This document shows positions 44,901-55,337 of a stretch of DNA of 64,000 nucleotides, piece after piece. The stretch lies in contig BEDY01000005.1 in NCBI GenBank assembly GCA_002335605.1, forward strand, positions 248,001-312,000, read 5' to 3'. The notes below the pieces were generated by a model. The model was given only the letters and a program-made list of their open reading frames with translations. It searched no databases and was not told the DNA's origin. Both the position numbers and the translations under genes were made by a program. Position 1 is the first letter of the stretch. Each line of letters starts with the position of its first letter. The stretch is from Prillingera fragicola. Its lineage: Eukaryota; Basidiomycota; Tremellomycetes; Trichosporonales; Trichosporonaceae.

Positions 44901-47347
44901 TGTCCCGCGCTTCTGGGACGGTCTGTCCGCGCCCCTCGAGAGCATTGTGGCCGTCACAGATCGCGCTGCGCTGGACGCGCTCCTTGCTCCGGCCGAGGGC
45001 CAGGGCAAGGGTCAGGACCTCGTCGACTCGCTCACGTCACTGCGACTGGTGGCACCGCAACTCAACCCCGCGCTGCATGGCCGCCTCGTGTCGCTCTTCC
45101 CGCCTCTCATCGAGTGCTTGCAGTCGTCGCTCACCGTTGTGCGCAACGCCGCTGCACGCACGCTGGCTGCGCTCTGTGCAGTCGCGACGGAAGAAGGCAT
45201 GCGTGTCGTCGTCGACCAAGTCGTGCCCCTCGTCGGCGACGCGGAGCGTGTCTACTCGCGCCAGGGCGCTGTGGAGGCTATTCACCACATTATCAAGGAG
45301 CTCGACATCAAGGCTCTGCCTTATGTGCTGTTCTTGATCGTCCCTGTTCTTGGCCGCATGAGCGACCCGGACGAAAGTACTCGTCTCCTGTCGACGAGCA
45401 CGTTTGCGTCCCTCGTCAAGATGGTGCCTCTCGAGGCCGGTATTCCGGACCCACCGGGGTTCTCCCCCGAGCTGCTGGCCAAGCGCGACGACGAGCGCCG
45501 ATTCCTCGCGCAGCTCCTCGACGGGTCGCGGGCAGAGCAGTACGAGCTGCCTATCGAGATCAAGGCCGAGCTTCGTCAGTACCAAAAAGACGGAGTCAGC
45601 TGGCTTGCATTCCTGGCCAAATTCCAGCTGCACGGCATCTTGTGCGACGACATGGGTCTCGGCAAGAGTCTGCAGACCATCTGCATCGTTGGCGCCAAAC
45701 ACCACGAGCGGGCGGCAAAGCACAAGTCGACTGGCAGCGTTGATTCGCAGCACTTGCCGTCGTTGATTGTTTGCCCGCCTACGCTCACCGGACATTGGTA
45801 CCACGAGATTCTCAAGTTTACGGACGCCCTCAAGCCCATCCAGTATGTCGGAAACGCCGTGCAGCGTGCCGCGCTCCGCTCCACGCTGGGCAGGTACGAC
45901 GTCGTCATCACATCCTATGAGGCCGTGCGCAACGACATTGCCGAGCTGGGGAGGATGAACTGGCTCTACTGCGTGCTCGATGAGGGACACATTATCAAGA
46001 ATGCCAAGACCAAGCTCTCCCAGTCGGTCAAGCAGATTCGCGCCCAGCACCGCCTGTTGTTGTCCGGAACGCCTATCCAGAACAATGTGCTTGAACTGTG
46101 GTCGCTGTTTGACTTTCTCATGCCTGGCTTCCTGGGCAGTGAGCGCGCGTTCAACGACAAGTTTTCCAAGCCCATCCTGGCCGATCGCGACGGCAAGGCC
46201 ACGCCCAAGGAGCGCGAGGCTGCTGCCGCCGCCCTCGAGGCGCTACACAAGCAGGTCCTCCCCTTCCTGCTCCGCCGTCTCAAGGAGGACGTCCTGCACG
46301 ACCTCCCGCCCAAGATCATCCAGGACTACTACTGCGACCTGTCCGATGTGCAGCGCGCACTTTACGACGAGTTTTCGCAGTCACGCGCCGCCGAGGAGGC
46401 AGGCGAGATGGTTGAGGGCAGCGGCAGCGGGTCGGGCCAGCAGCACGTCTTCCAGAGCTTGCAGTACCTCCGCAAGCTGTGCAACCACCCTGCGCTTGTC
46501 CTTCGGGACGACTCGAACGCCAAAGCCGCAGTGCAGCGCAAGCTCGGCACCGTGCCGCCTCTGCATGATATCACCACTGCGCCAAAGCTCGAAGCCCTCA
46601 AGCAGCTCCTTACGGACTGTGGGATCGGCAACGCCTCGCCCGCCGACAAGCTCGACCCCTCGGGTCCCTTTACTAGCTCTCACCGCGTGCTCATCTTCTG
46701 CCAGCTGCGTCCCATGCTCGACCTCATCGAGACCGACCTGTTCCGCGCCCACATGCCGAACGTATCCTACATGCGCATGGACGGCGCGACCGACCCGCGC
46801 AAGCGCCACGCGATTGTCGAGACGTTTAACGCAGACCCAAGGATTGATGTCCTCCTGCTCACGACGTCTGTGGGTGGGCTGGGCCTCAACCTTACCGGCG
46901 CGGACACGGTCATCTTTGTCGACCACGACTGGAACCCCATGAAGGACTTGCAGGCCATGGACCGCGCGCATCGTCTCGGCCAGAAAAAGGTCGTCAACGT
47001 CTACCGTCTCATTACGCGTGGCACGCTCGAGGAGAAGATTATGGGGTATGTCTTGTTTAATGTTGATAAAGGCACAATTCTGACATTTACACAGCCTGCA
47101 ACGCTTCAAGCTCAACATTGCCTCGTCGGTCGTGACGCAGCAAAACGCCGGTCTGGGATCCATGAACACTGGCGAAGTCCTCGATCTCTTCAAGGTATCC
47201 GCCGACGGCGACAAGCCGCGGGCCGCCAAACCCTCGGCCGGGGCGGGTACATCCATGTCCAAAGTCCTCGAGGGTCTCGAAGACTTGCCCCCAGACGACG
47301 AGTATTCCGAGCTGTCAATGGACAATTTCTTGTCCAAGAATGCCTAG
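41917..47347 (+). CDS. MOT1: TBP-removing Snf2 ATPase MOT1 (BTAF1)
   Basis: Uses ATP to strip TATA-binding protein from DNA, globally shaping transcription. Two exons (41917-47045, 47095-47347), 1793 residues, close to yeast Mot1 (1867). The start MSKLILLLDSGTSTLVRRTA matches Mot1/BTAF1 proteins. HEAT-repeat helices fill about residues 1-1190, with an acidic low-complexity insert near 170-285. The Snf2 ATPase follows: Walker A LCDDMGLGKSLQTICIV (about 1245), DEGH box VLDEGHIIKN, then SGTPIQNNVLELWSLFDFLM. The second lobe has TSVGGLGLNLTGADTVIFVD and QAMDRAHRLGQKK. The tail holds LNIASSVVTQQNAGL, typical of this family. All motor motifs are intact. The one intron is late, after EEKIMG. Confidence 0.96.
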
Positions 47348-47809
47348 ACTGTCCACACTACATCCTTTGACTCGGCCGCTTTGCCGCGCCGATTCACCCA
47401 TCGACACTACTATCTATAGAAACTTGCATTTTATACCCCGCATTGTACTTTACACAGCCTGTTCATATAGCATGCATTGCATCACACATCCTTGGTGCTG
47501 TGCGTTGAATAGGACAAGAGTGGCGCGTCTTGACTGCGGCCGTGCAGCCTTCTGTGTGGAGCGTCGTCAATCGCCTTTAATGGCCTTCGCAATGATATTA
47601 GCATTCTACTCTTGTACCAGAGTTGACTCTACTCGCCAGATCAGCTAGGCAGCGCCGCCATGTGAGAGATGCATATCAGGTGGGGGTGTACCAAGTACAA
47701 TGCCAGCGTGGCTTCAGCCTAGAGACCAAAGCCAGGCGTCGTGTTGCGCGCAGAAGTCTTCTCTGCAGCGCAAAGGAGCTACAAGAGCGCCGTTGAGTCT
47801 TTAGATTGC
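47348..47809. other. Convergent intergenic region, MOT1 / mL61
   Basis: 3' ends of two convergent genes. Nothing further identified. Confidence 0.45.
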
Positions 47810-48610
47810 TCATGAAGCAGGAGCGTCGGTTGCCTCAGCCTTGGGCGCTGATGGCTCCTCGAGGGCAGAGGCGATGTCCTCGCCGGCCACGGCGGAGAGC
47901 TGCTGCCAGATCTGGGTGCCGGAGAGGTGGCGGAGAGGAATGGTCTGGGAGGGGCGCGAGTCTGTGGGCGAGAGTTGGCGAGAGGGAATATGAGGCGAGG
48001 CGAAGCGCAGGTAGAGAAAGAAGTCGTTAGTGTGATGCTGGAATGACAAGTGGCAGATAACTTGCAGCACTGCTGCTCGTCACTGTCCCGTCCACTCACG
48101 GAAAGCAACAACCATGCTCGGTCCAGGCTTCTCGTCGTCGGGCCACTCGGAACCGGCATCTGGGTTCTTGGGGTTAAGGCTCTTGCTGCGGGGGTCACGG
48201 ATACGGTTGATGGCAATGGGGAGAGCGGGGTTGGCGTAGGCTATCCTTGGGGCAATGGTGCGGATGAACTCGCTGTTGATGTCAGTAAAGAGGTGCGGCG
48301 TGCGCGAGACTGAGGCAGAGGCAACAGGTTAAGGGGGGTGCCAGGGCTGAGGAGCAGCCCAGTCCATGTGGCCGGCGTTGCACAGCCTTTCAAGTCTCAA
48401 AGCTCCTATAGAGGTGCTAGACACCGTATTCTTCTGCCCCTGCCCTCTGGTCGCCGCGACGAGGAGAGCTCACCGAGGTCCAGGCTCAGCATTCTTGTCG
48501 ACAAAGTGAAAGGCGAGGCCCGAGACGGCGGGGGAGAGGGGGACACTTCCCGGTCCGGTGCGGAGAGCTTGAATAGCCTGGGAAAGGCGCATTCGTCGGA
48601 GAGCGGTCAT
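47810..48610 (-). CDS. MRP49: Mitochondrial ribosomal protein, mL61/MRP49-like
   Basis: Three exons on the minus strand (48474-48610, 48100-48272, 47810-47961), 153 residues. The start TALRRMRLSQAIQALRTGPG and the joined segment PGPREFIRTIAPRIAYANPA followed by PIAINRIRDP fit the L51/S25/CI-B8 thioredoxin-like fold, most like yeast Mrp49. The acceptor of exon 2 at 48272 was picked because TACTGAC lies 8 bases before CAACAG and it alone keeps frame with exon 1. The nearer acceptor upstream breaks the frame. Introns are long for this genome (201 and 138 nt). mS25 or NDUFA2 are relatives with the same fold, so the exact subunit is less certain than the fold. Confidence 0.68.
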
Positions 48611-48841
48611 GTTGAGTCGTTCTAGGTAGAGTCTATGCTATCAAGGTCAATGTCGAAACAAAGTCGGATCGAGCTGAAAGAACTCGAGTGATAAGCCAAG
48701 CAGAATTACGTGTGTCCGGTTTATTTGAGCAGTTGCTAATTGAAATCGTAATGCATTAGTGTGCCTGTCGCGCTAATTAGGACGCAGTGCCGAGTTCAAG
48801 AAAAAGTCGGCACGACCCGGGTTGTTGTTGCAACTACCACG

Positions 48842-50049
48842 ATGGTGACCAGTCTACCCCTCCGCGCCCTCGCCGGCGCCTCGCGTCCCCTCGCTGTCGC
48901 TACCCCAGCCGCTTCCATTGCGGCGCGCGTGAACGCTGCCCGCTGGGCGTCGTCCTCGTCGCAACCTGAGGCCTCTTCGTCTACAGCTTCCTCCACCGAG
49001 GCTACCTCGTCGATCTTGGCCAAGGGCAAAGCACCGGCTTCGGCCCATAACGGGAAGGATGCTAAGCCTGACCCCTATGAGGTCCCTCCACTGCCGCGCC
49101 CCCTCGGGGTGCATGTTCATCCTACGGGTCGTGACAAGTCGTGGGCCCAGAGGAAAGAAGAGATGCTGGATCGTGACAGGCACAAGGCCAAGCGCCGCGC
49201 TCTGTGAGTACTCGGATGGTCCTGGCGAGGAGCAGGTTGTTTGAGATTGAGAGTCTTTGGGTTCAAAGACCTTGCCCGAGGAGTCAGACCCTGGCTTCGT
49301 GAACGCAAACCCCACTCTGATGATGATATTTGGGAGGTGTGACGAGACGCTGGCTGACACACACAGTGTCAAGGAGGCGACGCAGGGATACTTTCACGAC
49401 TACAACCTGGCTCGCAAAGCTAACGGTGGCAAGCTTTGGGTCGCGCCCCCTGTTCTGATCCGCGAAGACGTGAGTGGCGATGGCGGGCAGCGAGACAAAG
49501 CGTTCCATACTGACTCGCTAGCACGCCCTCTACTTCCCCGACATCACCGGCAAGGCTCTCACCGGCGAGCACACCCACACCACCAGCTTGTGGCCTGGAA
49601 AGGTCTCGCTAGTGTCCATTCTCAACACGCGTGTCTCGGAGGAGCACGTACAGAGCTTTGTCAAGCCTGTGCTGGAGGACTGGACAGGCCAGCCCGGCTT
49701 CCAGTATGTGCAGCTTAACCACCAACCCAACCCCCTCAAGTCGATGCTTCTCTCCTTCTTTGTCTCGAGTCTCAAGCGCACAATGTCAGAGGACCTCTGG
49801 AGCACCTACTTGATCTCATCGGGCGAGTGGAGTCCTATCGACATTGCCGGCCCATTGGGCCTCGAGAACAAGCTGCTCGGCTACGTGTTCCTGGTTGACA
49901 GCGCGGGCAAGGTCCGCTGGGCTGGCTGCGGAGCGGCTACGCCCAAGGAAACAGAGGACCTGAGGCGCGCAGCTGCCGTGCTCATGAGGAGGAGCATCGA
50001 GGTGGCCTCGCCTGTCGCTGAGCCGGCGACGGAGGCTGCCCAGGAGTAG
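48842..50049 (+). CDS. ATP10: Mitochondrial F1Fo ATPase assembly factor ATP10
   Basis: Inner-membrane chaperone that helps assemble subunit 6 of ATP synthase. Three exons (48842-49203, 49367-49469, 49522-50049), 330 residues. A mitochondrial presequence is likely: the first 40 residues are Arg/Ala/Ser-rich without acidic residues and include RVNAARWASSSS. Family marks: GYFHDYNLARKANGGKLWVA, then HALYFPDITGKALTGE, SLVSILNTRVSEEHV, and NKLLGYVFLVDSAGKVRWAG followed by CGAATPKE. The first intron (163 nt) is long. The gene is divergent from the mitoribosomal mL61-like gene with 231 bp between starts, so two mitochondrial genes may share a promoter. Confidence 0.92.
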
Positions 50050-50171
50050 AAGCCGCTAAAATTATAGGATAGACATGAATCCTTCAGTGCAGTGGTCACA
50101 AGCCCATTTGGTACAGGATACATCACAACCTTTTATCTACTGAAGTCCAAGACAACGCGGTTTTGAGACGC

Positions 50172-51347
50172 TTACAAACCTAGACCCTTGATGGGGTTGG
50201 CCTCCTTTGCCGCGGCGTCGCTCTCGCGGGCCTTGGAGTAGTCGATCGACTGGGGGTAGGGCACGTAGTCGACGAGACCGGCGGAGACGAGCTGGAAGTG
50301 CTGCTGGTATCCCCAAGTACGAGGGTCAAGGCCAAACTCCTGGCTGGGACCGCCGTACTCGAAAGGAATGGCCAGGTCAATGGCAGTGACCTGCTCGCGC
50401 GAGAGGTGAACGTCGAGCGCACCGACGTTGGCCTCGAGGTATGAGGTCTTGCGGCCACCGATGATGGGGTAGCACCAGGGGTACTTTGCCATAACGTAGG
50501 CGAGAGCGACAGAAGTAAGGTTGTCAACGCCAATCTCGCCGGCGACCTTCTCGAGCGCGTCCGAAGCGGCAATGTCCTTGTCGGACAGCTGGCCGGAACT
50601 GCGTCCGTCGGTCGACTTGCCACGAACGGCCTTCTTCTGGAACTTGCCCTGTCCCATGGCTCCCCAGACGGCAAGACCCATGCCCTCGGACATACACATG
50701 GGGAGGATCTCACGCTCAATGTCGCGGGCGGCGGCAGACCAGCGGCCCTGGTAGATGACAAACTGAGCGAGGCCGTGGGCGCGAGCGTACTCGTTGGCCT
50801 TGGAGACGACCCAGGCGGGGGTGTCCGAGATACCGAGGTAGAGGACCTTGCCCTGCTTGACGAGGTTGTTGAGGCCCTGCATGATCTCGGGCACCGAGGT
50901 GGTCCAGTCCCACCAGTGGACGTAAAAAATGTCGACATAGCTCGTCTTGAGGCGCTTGAGCGACTCCTCGAGACTGAAGACCATCGACTTGAGCGAGTTG
51001 CCGGCGCGGTTCACCTGAATGGGAATGTCCTTGCGGCCATTGTAAGGGTTCGAGGTGTACTTGGTCGCAATGACGAGGTCATCACGGCAGCCACGGGCCT
51101 CGAGCCACTCGCCCATCCACTCCTCGGACTGGCCGCCGTGGTAGGTGTTGGCAGTGTCAATGTAGTTGCCGCCGAGCTCGTAGTACTTGTCAAGAAGCGC
51201 AAAGGCCTCGTCCTTCTCAATGGTGCCAAGCGCCTTGGCCTTGTTACCGAGACTCATGGCGCCGAACTGGAGGGGGCTGACGCGGAGACCGCAGTTGGGG
51301 CCCAGGATGCGGTAGCGGCCGAGACGCGAAGGAGGAGGGAGAGCCAT
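50172..51347 (-). CDS. Aldo-keto reductase, aryl-alcohol dehydrogenase type
   Basis: Intronless, 391 residues. NAD(P)H-dependent reductase of the AAD / norsolorinic-acid-reductase-like group. Catalytic tetrad visible: Asp and Tyr in IDTANTYHGG, Lys in VIATKYTSNP, His in IFYVHWWDW. The TIM-barrel continues with GKVLYLGISDTPAWVVSKAN, a FVIYQGRWSAAARD strand-helix pair and IIGGRKTSYLEANVGAL, the cofactor-binding end. The late segment GYQQHFQLVSAGLVDYVPYP is shared with basidiomycete AAD proteins. The high C-ending codon use suggests strong expression. A striking inverted repeat lies about 200-260 bases upstream of the start. Substrate not predictable. Confidence 0.9.
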   Translation of the reverse strand: MALPPPSRLGRYRILGPNCGLRVSPLQFGAMSLGNKAKALGTIEKDEAFALLDKYYELGGNYIDTANTYHGGQSEEWMGEWLEARGCRDDLVIATKYTSNPYNGRKDIPIQVNRAGNSLKSMVFSLEESLKRLKTSYVDIFYVHWWDWTTSVPEIMQGLNNLVKQGKVLYLGISDTPAWVVSKANEYARAHGLAQFVIYQGRWSAAARDIEREILPMCMSEGMGLAVWGAMGQGKFQKKAVRGKSTDGRSSGQLSDKDIAASDALEKVAGEIGVDNLTSVALAYVMAKYPWCYPIIGGRKTSYLEANVGALDVHLSREQVTAIDLAIPFEYGGPSQEFGLDPRTWGYQQHFQLVSAGLVDYVPYPQSIDYSKARESDAAAKEANPIKGLGL

Positions 51348-51801
51348 AATGTGTAGATGGGTGGGTTATGAGGAGTGAAGAGTGTGGGCTGATGGAATAA
51401 GAGAGAAACTTGGCATAACGCGGTGCTGCCCCCTCCTTTATAGCTCCACGACGTGCCCCGCTGTCCCTAGCCCACCATGTTGCTTTGCGAGCATGAGACG
51501 AGATGCCGCAGGTCCCCACGCCGTAGCGGCATCCGCCGGGCCGAGCACCGGGGGGATATAGCTGGCAAATACATGTATTTCCTTTTCCAGTATATCCCCC
51601 CCCCTTTCGTTGCCCATGTTGGCCATTGTGGAGCTGCATCTACGGCTTTACGGATCATGACAAAGCTCGCTCTGCACTGAAGTGGATCTACATGGAACTA
51701 GAAGCCGATGAGAACAAGAACTACAACCCCAACAGTGTCGAGAAACCCTCTCTCCGGAGATTCTCCGAACCTGCTCCGTTCCACCACCTTGAAACATCAA
51801 C
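51348..51801. other. Upstream region of the reductase and of tRNA-Val
   Basis: Holds the inverted repeat at 51550-51605. No coding gene seen. Confidence 0.5.
51550..51605. repeat. Nested inverted repeat (predicted hairpin/cruciform)
   Basis: Outer arms GGGGGGATATA (51550-51560) and TATATCCCCCC (51591-51601) pair over 11 bp. After one bulged G at 51561, CTGG (51562-51565) pairs with CCAG (51587-51590). Inside the loop is a perfect 14-base palindrome, AAATACATGTATTT (51567-51580). The C run continues to nine at 51604. Confidence 0.85.
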
Positions 51802-51892
51802 GGCCACTTAGCTCAGTTGGTTAGAGCGTATGCTTAACACTCGTACAAGTGTCTAGCGCATAAGGTCGGCGGTTCGACCCCGCCAGAGGTCA
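51802..51892 (+). tRNA. tRNA-Val(AAC) with a 17-nt intron
   Basis: Cloverleaf read directly: acceptor GGCCACT (51802-51808), D stem GCTC/GAGC, anticodon stem TATGC/GCATA with loop TTAACA-C giving anticodon AAC. The T stem-loop is GGCGG-TTCGACC-CCGCC. Acceptor 3' strand AGAGGTC and discriminator A end at 51892. A 17-nt intron (51840-51856) sits one base 3' of the anticodon, the canonical place. Mature length 74. Box B (GGTTCGACC) is standard. Positions 5 and 68 are A and A, a mismatch in the acceptor stem; position 2-71 is G-U. CCA is not encoded, as expected. Confidence 0.92.
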
Positions 51893-51896
51893 TTCA

Positions 51897-51901
51897 TTTT
51901 T
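51897..51901 (+). terminator. Pol III T-run terminator
   Basis: Five T residues starting 5 bases after the tRNA end. Confidence 0.75.
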
Positions 51902-52225
51902 GCATGTTGTGATACGTGGACGGGTAGGAGAAAGGCAGGGTGGAAGAGAGGGTCTGAGAGAGGTGGTGCGAGTGAAGATGGTGGTGTTGGGTTGTGAGGT
52001 GGAGGTGTGCCACCTGCGCCTTTCGGACTATGCGTTTCATGGCCGGGCCCTTCGTTTTGCTCGTACAGTCGTGCAGGCTGTTGAAATTAAAGGACTTTAG
52101 AGGGAGGAAGCTTCGGTTGCCATCAGCAACCTTTACTCATGCTCGGTATGCCAAGCCTCTCTCCAAGCCGGAGAGGTGTCGATCTACTGTAGGGGCCACT
52201 GTCTAAACGGGAGGGCCAGCCACTG
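51902..52225. other. Intergenic region after tRNA-Val
   Basis: Nothing identified; short open frames only. Confidence 0.4.
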
Positions 52226-52510
52226 CTAGCGCTCAGTGAAAGCCTCGTTGAGTGACACAGCCGAGTCTCTCCACCCTCCACGCAGCCTCAGCTTAGACTG
52301 GATGGGGTCACAGTAGAGATTGTGTATGGAGGTCATGGGAGTAGGCGGGGTAACAACAATGGCTGGCGGCTTGGTGACAGTAACGAAGTGGCGAGGGGCA
52401 TTGACGAGGATCTTGCGGCGTTTTCGCCAGCGCGGAGGCCGAGGTGGGTGGGTTGGGAACAAGGCGAGAACTATGGTGAGGACGTCGGAGGGCGGTGGTG
52501 GTGGCGCCAT
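52226..52510 (-). CDS. Possible small basic protein, unknown
   Basis: A 94-codon intronless frame from an ATG at 52510. Start APPPPPSDVLTIVLALFP is hydrophobic, then Pro/Arg-rich (RPPRWRKRRKILVNAP), then SIHNLYCDP and WRDSAVSLNEAF. The SDV...LALFP start recalls PMP3-type proteolipids but nothing after it matches. Could be a real orphan gene or chance; listed because it heads a run of orphan genes on the same strand. Confidence 0.3.
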   Translation of the reverse strand: MAPPPPPSDVLTIVLALFPTHPPRPPRWRKRRKILVNAPRHFVTVTKPPAIVVTPPTPMTSIHNLYCDPIQSKLRLRGGWRDSAVSLNEAFTER

Positions 52511-52816
52511 TGGAATGGTGACGAGAAGAGAATGCTGAGACTTCAGATAGGGGTAGTGGTGATGAGAACCTTGAGGGACCAGGGACTGATGGAAGATGTG
52601 TGATGCGAAGCCGGCTGAGTGAGAGGGTGGCGTTCAGTGCGCGGCGGAGAGTTCAGTGCATGCCATTGGGTAGTGATGGAAGACCATAAAGGCCAGCTGA
52701 CCAAAACCCTCGACCATCCCTACTCCTGACAAGCATGTATCCTGTCTCAGAAGGACAAAGGACAGTACAGACACTTTCCCTTGGCAGGCGAACCAGCGCC
52801 GGTCTCTCATGGACGT
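52511..52816. other. Intergenic stretch between two small orphan frames
   Basis: Nothing identified. Confidence 0.35.
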
Positions 52817-53434
52817 CTACACCGCCGAGTCATCTGCATCACGCACGAGCCTCTGCTCATAGTACGCATGCTGACGAAGAACAGTACTGAGCTGGGTATC
52901 TACGCTGATATCTCGCAGAATAGCACGGCAGGGAATGAGCACTTCAAAGTCGAGCGAAAATGTCGAATTCAATGACCCAGCGGACCAGCGGTTGTGCCTG
53001 GAACTTGACGCCGGAGCCCAGAGGGCATTGTTGACGGACGACGGCTCGTCGTCGTAAGGTGTGTGGCTGAGGATGGAGACTGGCGGTGGGAGATGGAGTT
53101 CTTGGATGCCTGGCAGTGGACGAAGAGGTGGTGCGGGGTCACGGGGGTGACGTTGAGACCAGGTGCGCCGTGGCTTTCGCGGCTCAGGTGGTGGTGGGGA
53201 GTATGACCCGTTGTCAAAGTAGTTGTTATCGGGAAGAACCAGCTCGTCCGGGGTCAAAAGAGGCTGGGGTTGAATGAGGGATTTGATATGGTGGGTGCAG
53301 GTGAGGCGGAGCATATGTAAGCGACCTGGCTTGGGTGGCGGCACTGAAGGTGAGGGATTGTCGTTAGGGGGTGTGTGGGTCGCGAATGACTTGAGGTACA
53401 AACAGAGGGAGGCCAGGAGACGGGTGAAGAACAT
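52817..53434 (-). CDS. Orphan protein, Pro-rich, unknown
   Basis: A 205-codon frame from the ATG at 53434. Starts MFFTRLLASLCLYLKSFATH, a short hydrophobic stretch with basic residues that could be a signal or membrane-associated segment. Continues with Pro/Arg-rich sequence (SYSPPPPEPRKPRRTW), then a more structured end (FEVLIPCRAILRDISVDTQL, YYEQRLVRDADDSAV). I do not recognise it. No intron is needed. It may be a true lineage-specific gene; the 200-codon open frame alone is weak evidence in GC-rich DNA. Confidence 0.4.
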   Translation of the reverse strand: MFFTRLLASLCLYLKSFATHTPPNDNPSPSVPPPKPGRLHMLRLTCTHHIKSLIQPQPLLTPDELVLPDNNYFDNGSYSPPPPEPRKPRRTWSQRHPRDPAPPLRPLPGIQELHLPPPVSILSHTPYDDEPSSVNNALWAPASSSRHNRWSAGSLNSTFSLDFEVLIPCRAILRDISVDTQLSTVLRQHAYYEQRLVRDADDSAV

Positions 53435-53668
53435 GGAGGCCTGATGATTCACAGAAACATAGAAGGCATGGAACGACAATGAAAAGGCAGAAAGGAAGGG
53501 GGCAAAGAGGAGGTCGAAGAGACGGTGTCAACAACCCACGAAAGAGGTCATTGTGACTAATTCGTCTAATTATTAGCCGCCGCCGTGTTGATCATGAATC
53601 ATGCATGGTCCATGACTGTATCAACATGTATGCATTGAACCATTCAGACATGTAAGCACAGGGAGGTC

Positions 53669-54675
53669 CTAGTATGGAACGCTCTTGGTAGTCTTGCGTC
53701 GGGGGCCTTTGGCAGCCTTAATATACCCCTGCACAACGCTCCCCTTCCAATTTTGTCCAAACATTTTGTGAAGAGGTAGAGGTCGCCCCTTCCGTCCCTT
53801 CAAAATGTTGAGCTGGTCAACACCTACAGCACAGAGATAGTCCAAGGGAATCATGGGTGCTCTCAACTCTTTCCCCCTGTCGTCGACAACCTTCTTCACA
53901 CCGTCAACGCATTCGGGGAACCGGTGCTCCATCACTATTCGGTCCAAGTAGGTTTCGACCCGGGCGTGGCGTTTGGCAAAATGCACCGCCGCGCGTTCCT
54001 CGAAATCAAGCATTATGACAGCATCAGACGCGGCCTGAGCCGCAGCCGCAAGTCGCTTTTTGCGTGCGTGTCGAGTCTCGCCTTCCACCGCGGCTGGAAT
54101 AGAAGAGCTGCTACAGGCACTCGCGAGTGTGGGACGTTCAGCCACCACAGAGGAGTCGGTGTTGGCCGTGAGGGCATCGTCTGTCACATCAGGCTGCGTG
54201 ACATTCTCATCTGCAAACAAACCGTGCCTCGCACTTGTCTTTACGAGGTTTCTTGGGAGACGTCCCAGTGGTGAGACTGTTGGACGGGGAAGTGCCCGTG
54301 GCCGGCTCTGTGAGGAGCCGGCTTGGCGGGTTGCGAGTGCGCCGGCCGCGACCCATAATGGCATCACTGAGAACAGTAGAAATGCTCGCAAGTGAGGAGT
54401 TTGAGGAGGCGTTTGTTGAAACAGATTCTGAGAGCGCGTGGGTGGGAAGCGAAGAACTTGCCGTTGACAGAGTTGGGGAACTGGATCCCGCACAACGAGC
54501 TAGTTATGAGTGATGACACCGTGGATGCTGGTAAAGCAGACCTACAATTCAGAGATGACTCGTTCTTGGTAGTGGAGACAGTTGATCTACGCTGAGCAGG
54601 CTCGATAACCAGCTTGCGACTATAGGGCATCTTGCGTTCAGACCTGGTGTTGTGAGGGTTATCGAAAATTGTCAT
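53669..54675 (-). CDS. Orphan protein, disordered N-half, basic C-half
   Basis: Unknown. I model three exons on the minus strand (54546-54675, 54245-54499, 53669-54210), 308 residues. Joins are phase-consistent but the introns (46 and 34 nt) have weak branch sites, so the upstream part is tentative. The N-half is Ser/Thr-rich (SSSPTLSTASSSLPTHALSE) with MGRGRRTRNPPSRLL. The C-half is likely folded: HARKKRLAAAAQAASDAVIM, FAKRHARVETYLDRIVMEHR and FPECVDGVKKVVDDRGKEL. It ends with a basic tail (KAAKGPRRKTTKSVPY) suited to DNA or RNA contact. Probably nuclear. Confidence 0.5.
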
Positions 54676-55337
54676 AGCGGGCAACTGGTGAGGCGAGGGC
54701 AGAAACAGAATAAAACCGTACCACAGGATGCTGAGAGGTGAGAGAATGCAAAGGAAATCAATAATGAGAACAGTCACTTCAGACAGTCGTCAGCATCAGG
54801 ATCGTGAGTGCTCTACATTGCCTGGGGGTATGGGGACGCCCCCCACCTTCCAATAATCCTCAGACTCCAGACTGACAGAGAGAGTCTTTGGAAATATCTC
54901 CCTGACTTCCTGTGTGCAGACTGATGATCCCAAGGGCAGGACGACACACACCGACGCAAACTAGGTATGACCAGGGCTGTACACATCACAAGCGACACAA
55001 CAATCTTGCCGAGCCAACAGCAGTGTTAGTAAGGTGTTAAGCCTAAGGCATCAATGCAAATGTGATGTGTCGAGAACTGGACCGTAGTGCCATCAGTGTC
55101 TGAAACAGAGGAAAATGGCTGAAAATATTTGGGAATCTCTTCATGGCCTGCAACAATCCGCAACACGCATCACAGCGCCGCACGAAGATTGCGTTCCTGA
55201 TGTTGTGATTAATTCAATCATGGAGTGTGCTGCATGTTCAGTAAGATGAATAAAGTCCAAGTTCCATGTTTGATGACTCCTTTCTCGTTGAATTCACATC
55301 CGCCGCCACTGCCGAGCCCCAGTAAGCCTTCGGCGAA
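54676..55337. other. Divergent intergenic region between two orphan genes
   Basis: Noticeably less GC-rich than the surrounding genome. No gene or repeat identified. Confidence 0.4.

Noticed and set aside
48273..48320. Nearer acceptor (about 48321) for exon 2 of the mL61-like gene
   Set aside because: It shifts the frame; the acceptor at 48273 has a TACTGAC branch site and keeps the frame and family alignment.
52226..52510. PMP3-type proteolipid reading of the 94-codon frame
   Set aside because: Only the first dozen residues resemble PMP3; the second helix and glycine-rich turn are absent in all frames.
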